The position numbers were made by a program, and so were the translations under genes. Below the pieces are notes generated by a model. That model was not told the origin of the DNA. It made no database searches and saw nothing but the letters and a program-made list of their open reading frames with translations. From Falsiroseomonas frigidaquae (lineage in GTDB: Bacteria > Pseudomonadota > Alphaproteobacteria > Acetobacterales > Acetobacteraceae), in the NCBI RefSeq assembly GCF_012163145.1, contig NZ_JAAVTX010000003.1, positions 558,001-622,000 of the forward strand: 64,000 nucleotides of DNA, given 5' to 3'. Positions 34,898-43,944 of this stretch are shown piece by piece (position 1 is the first letter of the stretch; every line of letters starts with the position of its first letter).

Positions 34898-35893
34898 TCA
34901 GCGCCCGTAGATGCGGTCCAGCGCGGCGGCGGTGTCGATGAAGCGCAACGCGGTGGAATCGAAGCGGTTCTGTTGCGCCAGTTGCCACGCCCACTGCACG
35001 GCCATGCGGCCGCCCCAGGCATCGGGCGGCGTCGCCAGCACCTCCCGCGCCGTGCCGCGGAAGCGCTCGGCGCTGAAATCGTAGAAGGACCCGTCCACAT
35101 TGTGCAGCGCCGCGCCGCCCTGCGTGCCGTGAAAGGCGGCGGAGATCACCGCGTCGCGCCCGGCATGCAGCCACCAGGAACAGGCCAGCCGCACCACCGT
35201 GCGATCCGCCAGCACCAGCGTGGCCAGCGCGAAATCCTCCACCTCCGCCGCATCGCGCGGCAGCGGCGCGCCCTTGGCGAAGAGCTGCGCCGAAACCTCC
35301 GCCACCTCCGGGAAATCCAGCGCCCACAACGCCAGATCCACCAGATGCACGCCGAGATCCATCACGCAGCCGCCGCCCGACTGAGCCTTGTCCTTGAACC
35401 ACGGCTTGTCCGGCCCGTAGGCATTGTGGAACACCAGATCCACGGCCTGCACGCGGCCCAGCTCGCCGCCCTGCACCAGCGCGCGGATGCGCTGCATGGC
35501 ATCGGTGGCGCGATAGGACAGGTCCAGCCCCAACAGCCGGTCGGCCTGCTGCGCCGCCTGCACCACGCCGCGCACCTCCGCCGCATCCCGCCCGAGCGGC
35601 TTCTGGCAGAACACCGCCACGCCCTGCCGCAGCGCCTGCACCGATTGCGCCGCGTGCTGCGCGCTCGGCGTCGCGATCACGATGCCGTCGAGGCCCAGCG
35701 CCAGCAGCTCCTCCATCCCGGCCACGCGGTGCGCATGTGGCGCCGCCTGCTGCGCGGCCAGCGCCATCTCCTCCACCGGATCGGCAAAGGCGACGATTTC
35801 CGCGACATCCGCCTCCGCGATCGCCTGCATCCGGTGCCGGCCGATCCAGCCTGTGCCGAGGAAGCCCAGCCGTGGCCTCATGGTGGGCCTCAT
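34898..35893 (-). CDS. Gfo/Idh/MocA-family oxidoreductase
   Basis: 331 residues. LGFLGTGWIGRHRM is the NAD(P) site, IATPSAQHAAQ and CQKPLGRDAAE (with the conserved Lys of the EKP-like motif) complete the cofactor domain, and GGGCVMDLGVHLVDLALW carries the Asp and His typically used for catalysis. It probably oxidises or reduces a sugar or cyclitol, possibly with the alcohol dehydrogenase encoded just before it (4-base overlap). Its role in the glycan operon may be to make an unusual keto- or amino-sugar precursor. Confidence 0.86.
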   Translation of the reverse strand: MRPTMRPRLGFLGTGWIGRHRMQAIAEADVAEIVAFADPVEEMALAAQQAAPHAHRVAGMEELLALGLDGIVIATPSAQHAAQSVQALRQGVAVFCQKPLGRDAAEVRGVVQAAQQADRLLGLDLSYRATDAMQRIRALVQGGELGRVQAVDLVFHNAYGPDKPWFKDKAQSGGGCVMDLGVHLVDLALWALDFPEVAEVSAQLFAKGAPLPRDAAEVEDFALATLVLADRTVVRLACSWWLHAGRDAVISAAFHGTQGGAALHNVDGSFYDFSAERFRGTAREVLATPPDAWGGRMAVQWAWQLAQQNRFDSTALRFIDTAAALDRIYGR

Positions 35894-36879
35894 GGCACCA
35901 CCAGCGCCTTCATGAATCCGTCGGGCCGGTCCCGCGTCGCGTCCAGCGCCGCATCCAGCGCCGAGAGAGGGAAGCGGTGCGTATAGAGCGGCGAGGGGTC
36001 CAGCCGGCCGCTGGCCACCGCCTCCACCGCCTCCCGCATCCCGCGCATGTATTCGGCCGGGTCGCGCTCATGCGCGTTCACCACATCCAGCCCGCGCCAG
36101 TTCCAGAGCTGCATGTTGACCTGGCGCGGCCCGTCCTGGTGGTAGCCCGCGATCACCAGCCGCCCGCGCACCCGCGTCAGCTCCGCCGCCAGGTCCAGCG
36201 GCCATTGCTGGCCCACCGCCTCGATCACCCGGTCGCAGAACGCACCGCCGGTCAGTGCCTTCACTTGTTCGATGATCGCCCAATGATCGTCCATCGGGAT
36301 GATCTCCGCCGCGCCCATGCGCCTTGCCATGTCGAGCGAGGTTGGGCGGCGGGAGATGGCGAGGACGCGCGCGCCGGCCTGGCTGGCCAGCCGGGTCAGG
36401 ATGGCGCCGAGGAAGCCGATGCCGATGATGGCGACGCTCTGCCCCGCCTCGATGCCCGCACGGCGGAAGATGTTCATGGCGCAACCCAGCGGCTCGCCCG
36501 GGAAGGGCTGGCCTGCCAGGCTGTCGGGCAGCCGGATCACCTGGCTGGCCGGGCCGGTGTCGAAGGCGGCGTAGCTGCGCTGGAACAGGGTGGCGACGCG
36601 GTCGCCTGGCGCCAGGTCCCGCACCTGGGCGCCGACCGCATCGACGACCCCCCAGGCCTCATGCCCCAGCGCGCCGGGCTCGGTCGGAAAGCGCATCCAA
36701 TCCGGCCCCGCCCAGGGCGTGAGGTTGGAGGCACAGACGCCGCAACCTTCGATCCGCACCCGCACCTCGTCCGGCCCCGGTGCGTCGTGTTGGAGCCGGA
36801 CCAGTTCGATCCGCCCCGGCGCGGTCAGGATCGCGGCCGGCGCGGCGGTGGATCCGGCCGGTGCTGGAGCAGGTGGCAA
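35890..36879 (-). CDS. Zinc-type alcohol dehydrogenase (MDR family), first gene of the minus-strand glycan operon
   Basis: 329 residues. GCGVCASNLTPW and GALGHEAWG supply the catalytic zinc ligands (Cys, then the GHE motif), and IIGIGFLGAILTRLASQAGA is the cofactor-binding loop. The four-Cys structural zinc lobe seems to be absent, as in some short MDR members. It overlaps the Gfo/Idh gene by 4 bases; the pair may oxidise and reduce the same intermediate, as with inositol- and sugar-type pathways. The operon promoter should lie in 36880-37129. Confidence 0.85.
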   Translation of the reverse strand: MPPAPAPAGSTAAPAAILTAPGRIELVRLQHDAPGPDEVRVRIEGCGVCASNLTPWAGPDWMRFPTEPGALGHEAWGVVDAVGAQVRDLAPGDRVATLFQRSYAAFDTGPASQVIRLPDSLAGQPFPGEPLGCAMNIFRRAGIEAGQSVAIIGIGFLGAILTRLASQAGARVLAISRRPTSLDMARRMGAAEIIPMDDHWAIIEQVKALTGGAFCDRVIEAVGQQWPLDLAAELTRVRGRLVIAGYHQDGPRQVNMQLWNWRGLDVVNAHERDPAEYMRGMREAVEAVASGRLDPSPLYTHRFPLSALDAALDATRDRPDGFMKALVVP

Positions 36880-37129
36880 GTGGCGGCATCCTTGAGCGTC
36901 GCGCCGCGCGCGTCGGCGACGCGGCAGTCTGTGTCAGGCGGCGTGACAACGGGGCTGTCCCGCGAAAGTTGCAACGCGCCCTTCACCCCTGTTGACCTAG
37001 GATGTTCACGCATCAGGACGCTGCTGCACCTTGGAAGCAGCATCGGCAGCCACTATTTCTGTACTGCTGTCCTTTCCACATCGGGTCGCCGGAGCGCCCC
37101 GTCTCACGGAATCCGGCCTCGAACCTCGC
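36880..37129. promoter_or_regulatory. Divergent intergenic region
   Basis: This 250-base region separates the start of the minus-strand glycan operon from the plus-strand phosphatase-like gene. It must hold promoters for both; ttgacctagg near 36996 resembles a plus-strand -35 region, but I cannot place a matching -10 confidently. No small gene is supported. Confidence 0.35.
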
Positions 37130-38038
37130 ATGACGAAGAGCCAGCACGCCGACGGCCCGCAGGGGTCCGGACCCACTCGCCTCAAGGTCGCCGCCCGCCT
37201 GCGCCGCACCGGCGCGGCGGTGCAGGGACTTATGGTTGAGCTGCGAAGTCCGGTCCGGCCGGAACCCGTGCCCGGGGTGGCGCCGCGACCGCGGCCCGGG
37301 CTGATTCGGGTGGCATCCTACAACATCCACAAATGCGTCGGCATCGACCGCCGCTTTGACCCGGCCCGCACCGCTGCCGTCATCGCGGAACTCGGCGCCG
37401 ACCTGGTGGCGGTGCAGGAGGCGGATCGCCGCTTCGGCCGCCGCGTCGGCCTGATGGACGCCAAGGCACTGGAGCGGGAGACCGGGCTGGCGCCGTTGCC
37501 GGTTTCCGACCTGGCGGATGGCCATGGCTGGCACGGCAACGCCATCCTGGTGCGCCCCGGCACGCCCGCCCGTATCCGGCGGCTGGCCCTGCCGGGCGCG
37601 GAACCCCGTGGCGCCCTGGTGGCGGAGCTGGACCTGCCCGGCGGTCGGCTGCGCGTGGTGGCGGCGCATCTCGGCCTGCTGCGCCGCTGCCGCGCCCGGC
37701 AGGCGGCCGCGATCCTGCGCGCCCTGGCGGAACAGCCGGAAGATGAGGCGCCACTGCCAACCCTGCTGCTGGGCGACCTGAACGAATGGCGGCCCGGCGC
37801 CCGGTCCTCGCTCCGCGTCTTCGAGCCGTTCTTCGGCCCGCTGGCGCACGCCCCGGCCAGCTTCCCGACCCGCCTGCCGGTGCTGGCGCTGGACCGCATC
37901 CTGGGCTGGCCGCGTGGCGTGGTCAGCGATGTCGCGGTGCATGACAGCGCCCTGGCGCGTATCGCCTCGGACCACCTGCCGCTGACCGCGGCGGTCCGGC
38001 TGGGCGCGCAGGATGGGGTGGTGAGCGAAGCCGCCTGA
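37130..38038 (+). CDS. Endonuclease/exonuclease/phosphatase family protein (YbhP-like)
   Basis: 302 residues from the ATG at 37130; the start is uncertain (TTG 37031 or ATG 37232 are possible) and the first 60 residues are poorly conserved in type. The catalytic domain is clear: RVASYNIHKCVGID, AVQEADRRFG with the metal-binding Glu, LLGDLNEW and SDHLPLTA. The next gene encodes a cardiolipin synthase-like enzyme, the same pairing as ybhP with clsB in Escherichia coli, so a lipid-related phosphodiesterase or phosphatase role is likelier than DNA repair. Confidence 0.82.
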   Translation: MTKSQHADGPQGSGPTRLKVAARLRRTGAAVQGLMVELRSPVRPEPVPGVAPRPRPGLIRVASYNIHKCVGIDRRFDPARTAAVIAELGADLVAVQEADRRFGRRVGLMDAKALERETGLAPLPVSDLADGHGWHGNAILVRPGTPARIRRLALPGAEPRGALVAELDLPGGRLRVVAAHLGLLRRCRARQAAAILRALAEQPEDEAPLPTLLLGDLNEWRPGARSSLRVFEPFFGPLAHAPASFPTRLPVLALDRILGWPRGVVSDVAVHDSALARIASDHLPLTAAVRLGAQDGVVSEAA

Positions 38039-38134
38039 TGCAGCCGGCGTTGCAACCGTAACGCTGCTGCCCCGTTCGCTTGAGGCCGGCGGCACGCATC
38101 GCCAGATCACCCCGGCAGACGGGAAGGGAGCGGC

Positions 38135-39673
38135 ATGCGACAGATTTCGGCCAGCGTGCCCGCACAGCGCCCCGCAGCGCAGGCCGCCGCGGCCCGGAAG
38201 GTGGCCGCCCCCGCGCCGGCCACGACTCTGGAGGAGGCGGTACGCCAGGTGCTGGGTGGCCTCGGCAACGCGTCCGGCGGCGCGGCCCTGGTGCCGGAAG
38301 GGCTGGATGCCTTCGCCGTGCGTGTCGCCACGGCTCGCGCCGCCGGCCGCAGCCTCGACCTGCAATATTACATGTGGCACGGCGACGTGACCGGCAAGCT
38401 GCTGGCCTGCGAGGTGCTGGCCGCCGCCGATCGCGGCGTGAAGGTCCGGCTGCTGCTGGATGATGCCTATGCGCTGGGTCGCGAACGGGTTCTCTCCGCG
38501 CTGGATTCCCATCCGACAATCGAGGTGCGGCTGTTCAACGGCACGCGCTGGCGCATGTTTGGGCGCGCCGGCTTCCTGCTGGAGATGCTGTTCGGCGGCT
38601 GGCACCTGAACCGCCGCATGCACAACAAGGCCTGGATCGCCGATGGTGCGGTGGCCATCGCCGGCGGCCGCAACCTGGGTGACGAGTATTTCGGCGCCGA
38701 GGCGGATGAGTTCAACTTCCGCGACCTGGACCTGGTGCTGGCCGGCGATGCCGCCGCCGGCACCAGCCGCGTCTTCGAACGCTACTGGCGCAGCAGCCTG
38801 GCCCGCCCCGCCGCCGTGGTCTGCCCGCCAAGCGACAAGCGCGGCCTGCCGAAGCTGCGCCACGCGCTGGCCGATGCGGCGGCGGAGCCGGAGGCGATGC
38901 GCTATCTGGAGCACCTCGGCGCCTTTCACGGCGCGGCCGGCCCGCTCGCCCGTGGCATGGTGGCGCTGGCGCCCGGTTCCGTGCAGGTGGTGGCTGACCC
39001 GCCGGAGAAGGCCCGCCGCGGCCTGGCCGCGCGCCGGCTGGCCCGCGCCGCCGGGGGCATCGCGCCAGAGATCGCCGATGCGCTGCGCAAGGCGCAGCGG
39101 GAAGCGCTGCTGATCTCGCCCTATTTCGTGCCCGGCGAGGCCGGACTGGCGCTGCTGCTGGGGCTCGTCGCACGCGGCGTGCGGGTTTCCGTGGTGACCA
39201 ATTCGCTTGCCGCCACCGATGTGGTGGCCGTGCATGGCGGCTACGCCAAGTACCGCGAACCGTTGCTGCGCGCCGGCGTGCCGCTGTTCGAGCTGAAGCC
39301 GAGCGGCGAGGATGAGGATACCAGCGTCTTCGGGTCCCGCGGCGCCAGCCTGCACACCAAGGCCTTCGTGGTGGATGACGGGCCGGTCTTCGTCGGGTCC
39401 TTCAACCTCGATCCGCGCTCCGCCGCGCTGAACACGGAAATGGGCGCCTTCGTCGATCACCCGACTCTGGCGCGGGAGCTGCGCGCGGAGCATGACCGGC
39501 TGGCAGACCCGGCACGAAGCTGGCGGCTGGGGCTGGAGGAAGGGCGGCTGACCTGGACCGGAAGCGGCCCGGATGGCCGGTTGCGCACGCTGCGGCGGGA
39601 ACCGGACGCCTCGCTGCGCCGCCGGGTGCTGGCGCGGGTGCTGCGCTGGCTGCCGATCGAATCGCAGCTATGA
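38135..39673 (+). CDS. Cardiolipin synthase-like phospholipase D family protein (ClsB type)
   Basis: 512 residues with two HKD motifs: HNKAWIADGAVAIAGGRN and HTKAFVVDDGPVFVGSFN. LQYYMWHGDVTG and the ISPYFVPG stretch are typical of cardiolipin synthases. It should join phosphatidyl units to make cardiolipin or related phospholipids at the inner face of the membrane. The gaagggag ribosome site just before the ATG supports the start. No N-terminal membrane helices are present, matching the ClsB class rather than ClsA. Its 3' end overlaps the convergent phosphopantetheinyl transferase gene by 6 bases. Confidence 0.87.
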   Translation: MRQISASVPAQRPAAQAAAARKVAAPAPATTLEEAVRQVLGGLGNASGGAALVPEGLDAFAVRVATARAAGRSLDLQYYMWHGDVTGKLLACEVLAAADRGVKVRLLLDDAYALGRERVLSALDSHPTIEVRLFNGTRWRMFGRAGFLLEMLFGGWHLNRRMHNKAWIADGAVAIAGGRNLGDEYFGAEADEFNFRDLDLVLAGDAAAGTSRVFERYWRSSLARPAAVVCPPSDKRGLPKLRHALADAAAEPEAMRYLEHLGAFHGAAGPLARGMVALAPGSVQVVADPPEKARRGLAARRLARAAGGIAPEIADALRKAQREALLISPYFVPGEAGLALLLGLVARGVRVSVVTNSLAATDVVAVHGGYAKYREPLLRAGVPLFELKPSGEDEDTSVFGSRGASLHTKAFVVDDGPVFVGSFNLDPRSAALNTEMGAFVDHPTLARELRAEHDRLADPARSWRLGLEEGRLTWTGSGPDGRLRTLRREPDASLRRRVLARVLRWLPIESQL

Positions 39674-40333
39674 TTTTCGCCGCAGCGCCACGGCCAGGAT
39701 GTGGCCCGGCGTCGGCTGCCATTGCAGGAAGCGCCAGCGCGCGGTGCCGCCGGGGGCGAAGGACAGGCGCGGCGGGTCCAGGGTGAAGGCGAAGCTGTCC
39801 AGCCCGGCGGAAATCCCCTGCCCGGTCGCCTTCACATAAGCCTCCTTCAGCGTCCAGATGCGCAGGAAGGTCGCATGGCGGTCCGCCGGTGGCGTGGCTT
39901 CCAGCAGGGCGGCCTCGGCGGGGGCGAAGTAGCGTTCGGCAAGGCCGGGGCCGGCCTCGCGCCGGGACAGGTCCTCGACATCCAGGCCGATATCGTCCTC
40001 GGCGGCCAGGGCGCAGGCGACCAGGCTGCGCGTGTGGGACAGGTTGAAGCGCAGCCAGGGCAGGCCATGGGTGGGGTCCAGCTCCGGCTTGCCCTGCGGG
40101 CCGCGCAGGAAGCGGAGGGCGGGCGCGGGCAGGCCGGCCGCCTCCGCCAGCATCAGGCGCGCCAGGGCATGGGCGGCGATATAGGCGCGGCGATCGGCCT
40201 CGAAGCGGAAGCGTGCGGCGGCGTCCTGCTCCGCCGCATCCAGCGTGGCGTGCCAGGCGGCCAGCGTCGGCGCATCGACGGCATCTGGATGCACCCAGCG
40301 CAGCCGCACCGCGCCTCGGGTCAGGCGGGCCAT
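39668..40333 (-). CDS. Sfp-type 4'-phosphopantetheinyl transferase
   Basis: 221 residues. FNLSHTRS, DIGLDVEDL (magnesium-binding Asp and Glu) and WTLKEAYVKATGQG are the three Sfp/AcpT motifs. It converts apo-carrier proteins to the holo form using coenzyme A. It begins inside soxG (13-base overlap), so it is the last gene of the sarcosine oxidase operon, an unusual partner because no polyketide or peptide synthetase is in view. Its carrier protein is probably encoded elsewhere. Confidence 0.9.
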   Translation of the reverse strand: MARLTRGAVRLRWVHPDAVDAPTLAAWHATLDAAEQDAAARFRFEADRRAYIAAHALARLMLAEAAGLPAPALRFLRGPQGKPELDPTHGLPWLRFNLSHTRSLVACALAAEDDIGLDVEDLSRREAGPGLAERYFAPAEAALLEATPPADRHATFLRIWTLKEAYVKATGQGISAGLDSFAFTLDPPRLSFAPGGTARWRFLQWQPTPGHILAVALRRKS

Positions 40334-40794
40334 GGCACGGGGTCACGCTCCACCAGGCCGCGGCCACGCCCGGCGGCCAGCAGCGCGGCGCGCAGGGAGG
40401 CGCCATAGGACCGGGCGCAGGCCAGGCGGAAGGCCGCGCCATCGCGCCAGAGCAGCAGCGGGATCTGCGCGGCGAGCGTCGCCGCCGCAGCGCCGTCGGG
40501 GAAGGCGCGCGGATGCAGGTCCAGCGGCAGGATAGTGGCCAGCGCCTCCCGCGCCAGCGGGCCGGACAGTTCGAAGACGGCGCGGGAGCCATCCATGGGC
40601 GTGCGCTGCGCCTCCGCCACCGGCGGCGGAGCGCCGGGCGCGTGCAGGCACAGCCAGGTGCCGGGCGCGGTCCAGATCGCCGTGGCGCCCGCCACCGGCG
40701 CCCAGCCGGGGCGCGGCGGCAGGCCGGGCAGCATCGCCGCCGGGCCGTGCAGCGCGGTGGCGCCGATGGCGGTGAAGGGGCGGAGTTCCAGCAT
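40321..40794 (-). CDS. soxG: Sarcosine oxidase gamma subunit
   Basis: 157 residues from the ATG at 40794. The protein has the layout of SoxG, a GcvT-like small subunit: a TAIWTAPGTWLCL segment and ELSGPLAREALATILPLDL, close to GcvT-type folate-domain motifs. It stabilises the heterotetrameric sarcosine oxidase. It follows soxA with a 7-base gap and overlaps the phosphopantetheinyl transferase gene. Sequence alone is weakly diagnostic; the operon position is the main argument. Confidence 0.85.
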   Translation of the reverse strand: MLELRPFTAIGATALHGPAAMLPGLPPRPGWAPVAGATAIWTAPGTWLCLHAPGAPPPVAEAQRTPMDGSRAVFELSGPLAREALATILPLDLHPRAFPDGAAAATLAAQIPLLLWRDGAAFRLACARSYGASLRAALLAAGRGRGLVERDPVPWPA

Positions 40795-40801
40795 AGTCTC
40801 C

Positions 40802-43696
40802 TCAGGCACGGGTGCGGGTGCCTTCCGGGTCGATGAAGACGGGCGCCACCACCTCGGCCTCCCCATCTTGCCCGCGCAGGGCGTCATAGACCCGGATGCG
40901 GGTCCCGATGCGCGCCTGGCCGCCGGAGAGCAAGGCCAGGCCGATCTGCGCCTGCAGATGCGGCGACCAGCAGCTGGCGGTAACATGGCCGAGGTCGTTC
41001 GCCGTGTTCGCCGCCGCGCCAGGCTCCAGCAGATGCGCGCCGGTCCGCAGCCCATCGCCGCGCAGCCCGACCAGCACGGGCCGCGCGGGATCGACCAGCG
41101 CCGGCCGCTGCGCCATGACCCGGCCGATGAATTCCTTGCGGCGCGAGAGCATCCGGCCGAGGCCGAGATTGCCCGCGGTCGTCTGGCCGTTGATCTCGCC
41201 GCCGCCGGCATGGCCCTTCTCGATCCGCAGCACGCCCAGCGCCTCCGTCCCATAGGGCTCGGCGCCGGCCGCGCGCAGCCGATCCGCGAGCGCCTCCGCA
41301 TCATCCGGCGGCACGCCGAGTTCGAAGGCCAGCTCGCCGGAGAAGGACAGGCGGTACAGCCGGCCGCGCAGCCCGCCGGCGAAGACCGCTTCCGTGCAGG
41401 CCATGTGCGGCAGGGCGGCGTTGGAGACATCCTGCGCCGTGACCTGCGCCAGCACGTCGCGCGCCCGTGGACCCGCGAGGGCGATCTGCGCCCAGGCATC
41501 CGTGACGGAGAGGATGCTCACGTCCAGCTCCGGCCGCAGCACCTGATGCGCGTATTCCAGATGCTGCATCACCCGCGCCGCATTCGCCGTGGTGGTGGTG
41601 ACGAAGAAGCGGTTTTCCGACAGCCGCGCACAGGTGCCGTCATCGAGCACGAAGCCGTCCTCGCGCAGCATCAGGCCGTAGCGGATGCGGCCGGGCTTCA
41701 GGGTGGAAATGTCGTTGGCATAGACGAAATCCAGCAGCGCCGCGGCGCCCGGCCCCACCACCTCGATTTTTCCAAGCGTCGAGACATCGCAGAAGCCGGC
41801 GGCGCGGCGCACATGCAGCACCTCCCGGTCCACGCTGTCGCGCCAGCCGGCCTCGCCGGGGCGGGCATACCATTCGGGGCGCAGCCAGGCGCCGGTGGTG
41901 ACGAAGCTGGCGCCGTGGCGGGCGGACCAGGCGTGCAGCGGCGTCAGGCGGGTCGGCCGGAAATCCGGGCCGGTCTGCGCGCCGGCCAGGGCGCCGATGG
42001 CCACCGGCGTATAGGGCGGGCGGAAGATGGTGGTGCCGGTCTCCGCGATGCCGCGGCCGGTGGCCTCCGCCAGGATGGCAAGGCCGACGACATTCGCGGT
42101 GCGGCCCTGGTCCGTCGCCATGCCGAGGGTGGTGTAGCGCTTGGCGTGCTCGACGCTGCGAAACCCCTCCCGCGCCGCGAGTGCGATGTCGTCGGCGGTG
42201 ACGTCGTGCTGGAAATCCACGAAGGCCTTGCGGCCGGGCACATGGTACAGCGCGCGCAGCCCGGCGGGTTCGTCATCCGCCCGCGGCAGCGCCAAAGGCT
42301 GGCCCTCATGCCCCGCATCCCGCGCGGCCTGCAGCCCGGCGGCGGCACCGTCGGCGAGGCAGGCGGCCAGGGTGAAGCGGCCCGCGGCGGCGCCGGCCAC
42401 CGCCATGCCGGGCGGCGGCGTGCCGGGCAGGAAGGCGGCCAGCGCCTCATCCCAATGCGGGCGGCCGCCCTGATGGCTGGCCAGGTGCAGCGTCGGGTTC
42501 CAGCCGCCCGAGACGGCCAGCAGATCCGCCGCGATGGCCTCGCCCGTGTCCAGCCGCACGGAGATCAGGCAGAGCCGCCCGCCGGTGCCCACCACCCGCG
42601 CACCCGCCACCACACGCAGGCCCGGGCAGGCGGGCCTGTCGCGCGGGTCCACCACCGTCACCTCCGCCCCCGCATCGCGCAGCGCGAGAGCGGTGCGCCA
42701 GCCATCATCGCCGGCGGTGAACACCACGGCGCGGCGGCCGGGCAGCACGGCGTAGCGGTGCAGGTAGCCGCGCGCGGCGGCGGCGGACATCACGCCGGGA
42801 CGGTCATTGCCCGGGAAGGCGATCGGCCGTTCCACCGCGCCGGCCGCCAGCACCACGCGCTTCGCCACGATGGTCCAAGCCCGCTGACGCGGCTGGCCTG
42901 GCGCGGGTTCGGCCAGGTGGTCCGCCACGCGCTGCACCGCGCCATAGGTGCCGTGGTCGAAGGCGCCGAAGATGGTGGTGCGCGGCAGCAGCGTAACATC
43001 CGGCAGGTTCTGGAGCTCCGCCAGCACCCGCGCGACCCAGCCCGTGGCCGGCGCGCCGTCGATCTCCTGCCGCTCCGCCAAAAGCCGGCCGCCGAGTGCG
43101 AAATCCTCATCTGCCAGGATCACGCGCGCACCCGTCCGCGCCGCGGCCAGCGCGGCGGCGAGGCCCGTGGGGCCGGCGCCCACCACCAGCACGTCGCAAT
43201 GCGCATGCATGCGTTCATAGCGGTCAGGATCAGGCGCCGTCGCGGCGCGGCCGAGGCCGGCGGCACGGCGGATCAGCGGCTCATACACCTTCTCCCAGAA
43301 GGCGGCGGGCCACATGAAGGTCTTGTAGTAGAAGCCGGCCGAGAGGAGCGGGCCGAGGAGCCCGTTCAGCGCCATCACGTCGAAGCGCAGGCTGGGCCAA
43401 CGGTTCTGGCTGCGCGCGGACAGCCCCTCGAACAATTCGGCGGTAGTGGCGCGGGTGTTCGGTTCCTGGCGTGCGCCGTCGCGCAGCTCGACCAGCACGT
43501 TCGGCTCCTCGCTGCCCAGGCCCCAGATGCCGCGCGGGCGATGGTATTTGAAGGATCGGCCGACCAGCCGCACGCCATTGGCAAGCAGCGCGGAGGCGAG
43601 CGTGTCGCCCGCATGGCCCTGGTATGCGCGGCCGTCAAAGGTGAAGCGCAGCGTCTGCGCGCGGTCGATCAGGCCGCAGGTGGCGAGGCGCGTCAT
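40802..43696 (-). CDS. soxA: Sarcosine oxidase alpha subunit
   Basis: 964 residues. The N-terminus has the [2Fe-2S]-ferredoxin-like SoxA domain (FDGRAYQGHAGDTLASALL, RSFKYHRPRGI), then an NAD-binding domain (VVGAGPTGLAAALAAARTGA) and a C-terminal GcvT/aminomethyltransferase domain (STLGKIEVVGPGA, LSFSGELAFELGV, GGGEINGQTTAGN) that passes the one-carbon unit to tetrahydrofolate. The enzyme oxidises sarcosine to glycine. The ATG at 43696 overlaps the soxD stop by 4 bases. Confidence 0.93.
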   Translation of the reverse strand: MTRLATCGLIDRAQTLRFTFDGRAYQGHAGDTLASALLANGVRLVGRSFKYHRPRGIWGLGSEEPNVLVELRDGARQEPNTRATTAELFEGLSARSQNRWPSLRFDVMALNGLLGPLLSAGFYYKTFMWPAAFWEKVYEPLIRRAAGLGRAATAPDPDRYERMHAHCDVLVVGAGPTGLAAALAAARTGARVILADEDFALGGRLLAERQEIDGAPATGWVARVLAELQNLPDVTLLPRTTIFGAFDHGTYGAVQRVADHLAEPAPGQPRQRAWTIVAKRVVLAAGAVERPIAFPGNDRPGVMSAAAARGYLHRYAVLPGRRAVVFTAGDDGWRTALALRDAGAEVTVVDPRDRPACPGLRVVAGARVVGTGGRLCLISVRLDTGEAIAADLLAVSGGWNPTLHLASHQGGRPHWDEALAAFLPGTPPPGMAVAGAAAGRFTLAACLADGAAAGLQAARDAGHEGQPLALPRADDEPAGLRALYHVPGRKAFVDFQHDVTADDIALAAREGFRSVEHAKRYTTLGMATDQGRTANVVGLAILAEATGRGIAETGTTIFRPPYTPVAIGALAGAQTGPDFRPTRLTPLHAWSARHGASFVTTGAWLRPEWYARPGEAGWRDSVDREVLHVRRAAGFCDVSTLGKIEVVGPGAAALLDFVYANDISTLKPGRIRYGLMLREDGFVLDDGTCARLSENRFFVTTTTANAARVMQHLEYAHQVLRPELDVSILSVTDAWAQIALAGPRARDVLAQVTAQDVSNAALPHMACTEAVFAGGLRGRLYRLSFSGELAFELGVPPDDAEALADRLRAAGAEPYGTEALGVLRIEKGHAGGGEINGQTTAGNLGLGRMLSRRKEFIGRVMAQRPALVDPARPVLVGLRGDGLRTGAHLLEPGAAANTANDLGHVTASCWSPHLQAQIGLALLSGGQARIGTRIRVYDALRGQDGEAEVVAPVFIDPEGTRTRA

Positions 43697-43944
43697 GGCC
43701 GGCACGCCTCGGCGCTGGCCACCGCATGGCTGCGCGTATCGCGCATCACCCGCAGCCATTGCCGGCAGCCATGGATGTGCTGCCACAGCTCCGCATGCAG
43801 GCCGGCGGGGTTGTCGCGCAGATGCAGATACGCGTGCCAGTCTTCCATCGGCGCATCGGCGGACGGGCGCGGCGGGGGCGCGCTGCCAATGGTCGAAAAT
43901 TCGGCAGCGTCGCGTTCGCCGCAGAGGGGGCAGGGGATGCGCAT
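43693..43944 (-). CDS. soxD: Sarcosine oxidase delta subunit
   Basis: 83 residues, the usual SoxD size. The zinc-type motif CPLCGERDAAEF at the N-terminus and HIHGCRQWL near the C-terminus provide the Cys/Cys/His/Cys ligands of this family; YLHLRDNPAG is the conserved centre. Its position between soxB and soxA with overlapping ends on both sides is canonical. Confidence 0.93.
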   Translation of the reverse strand: MRIPCPLCGERDAAEFSTIGSAPPPRPSADAPMEDWHAYLHLRDNPAGLHAELWQHIHGCRQWLRVMRDTRSHAVASAEACRP

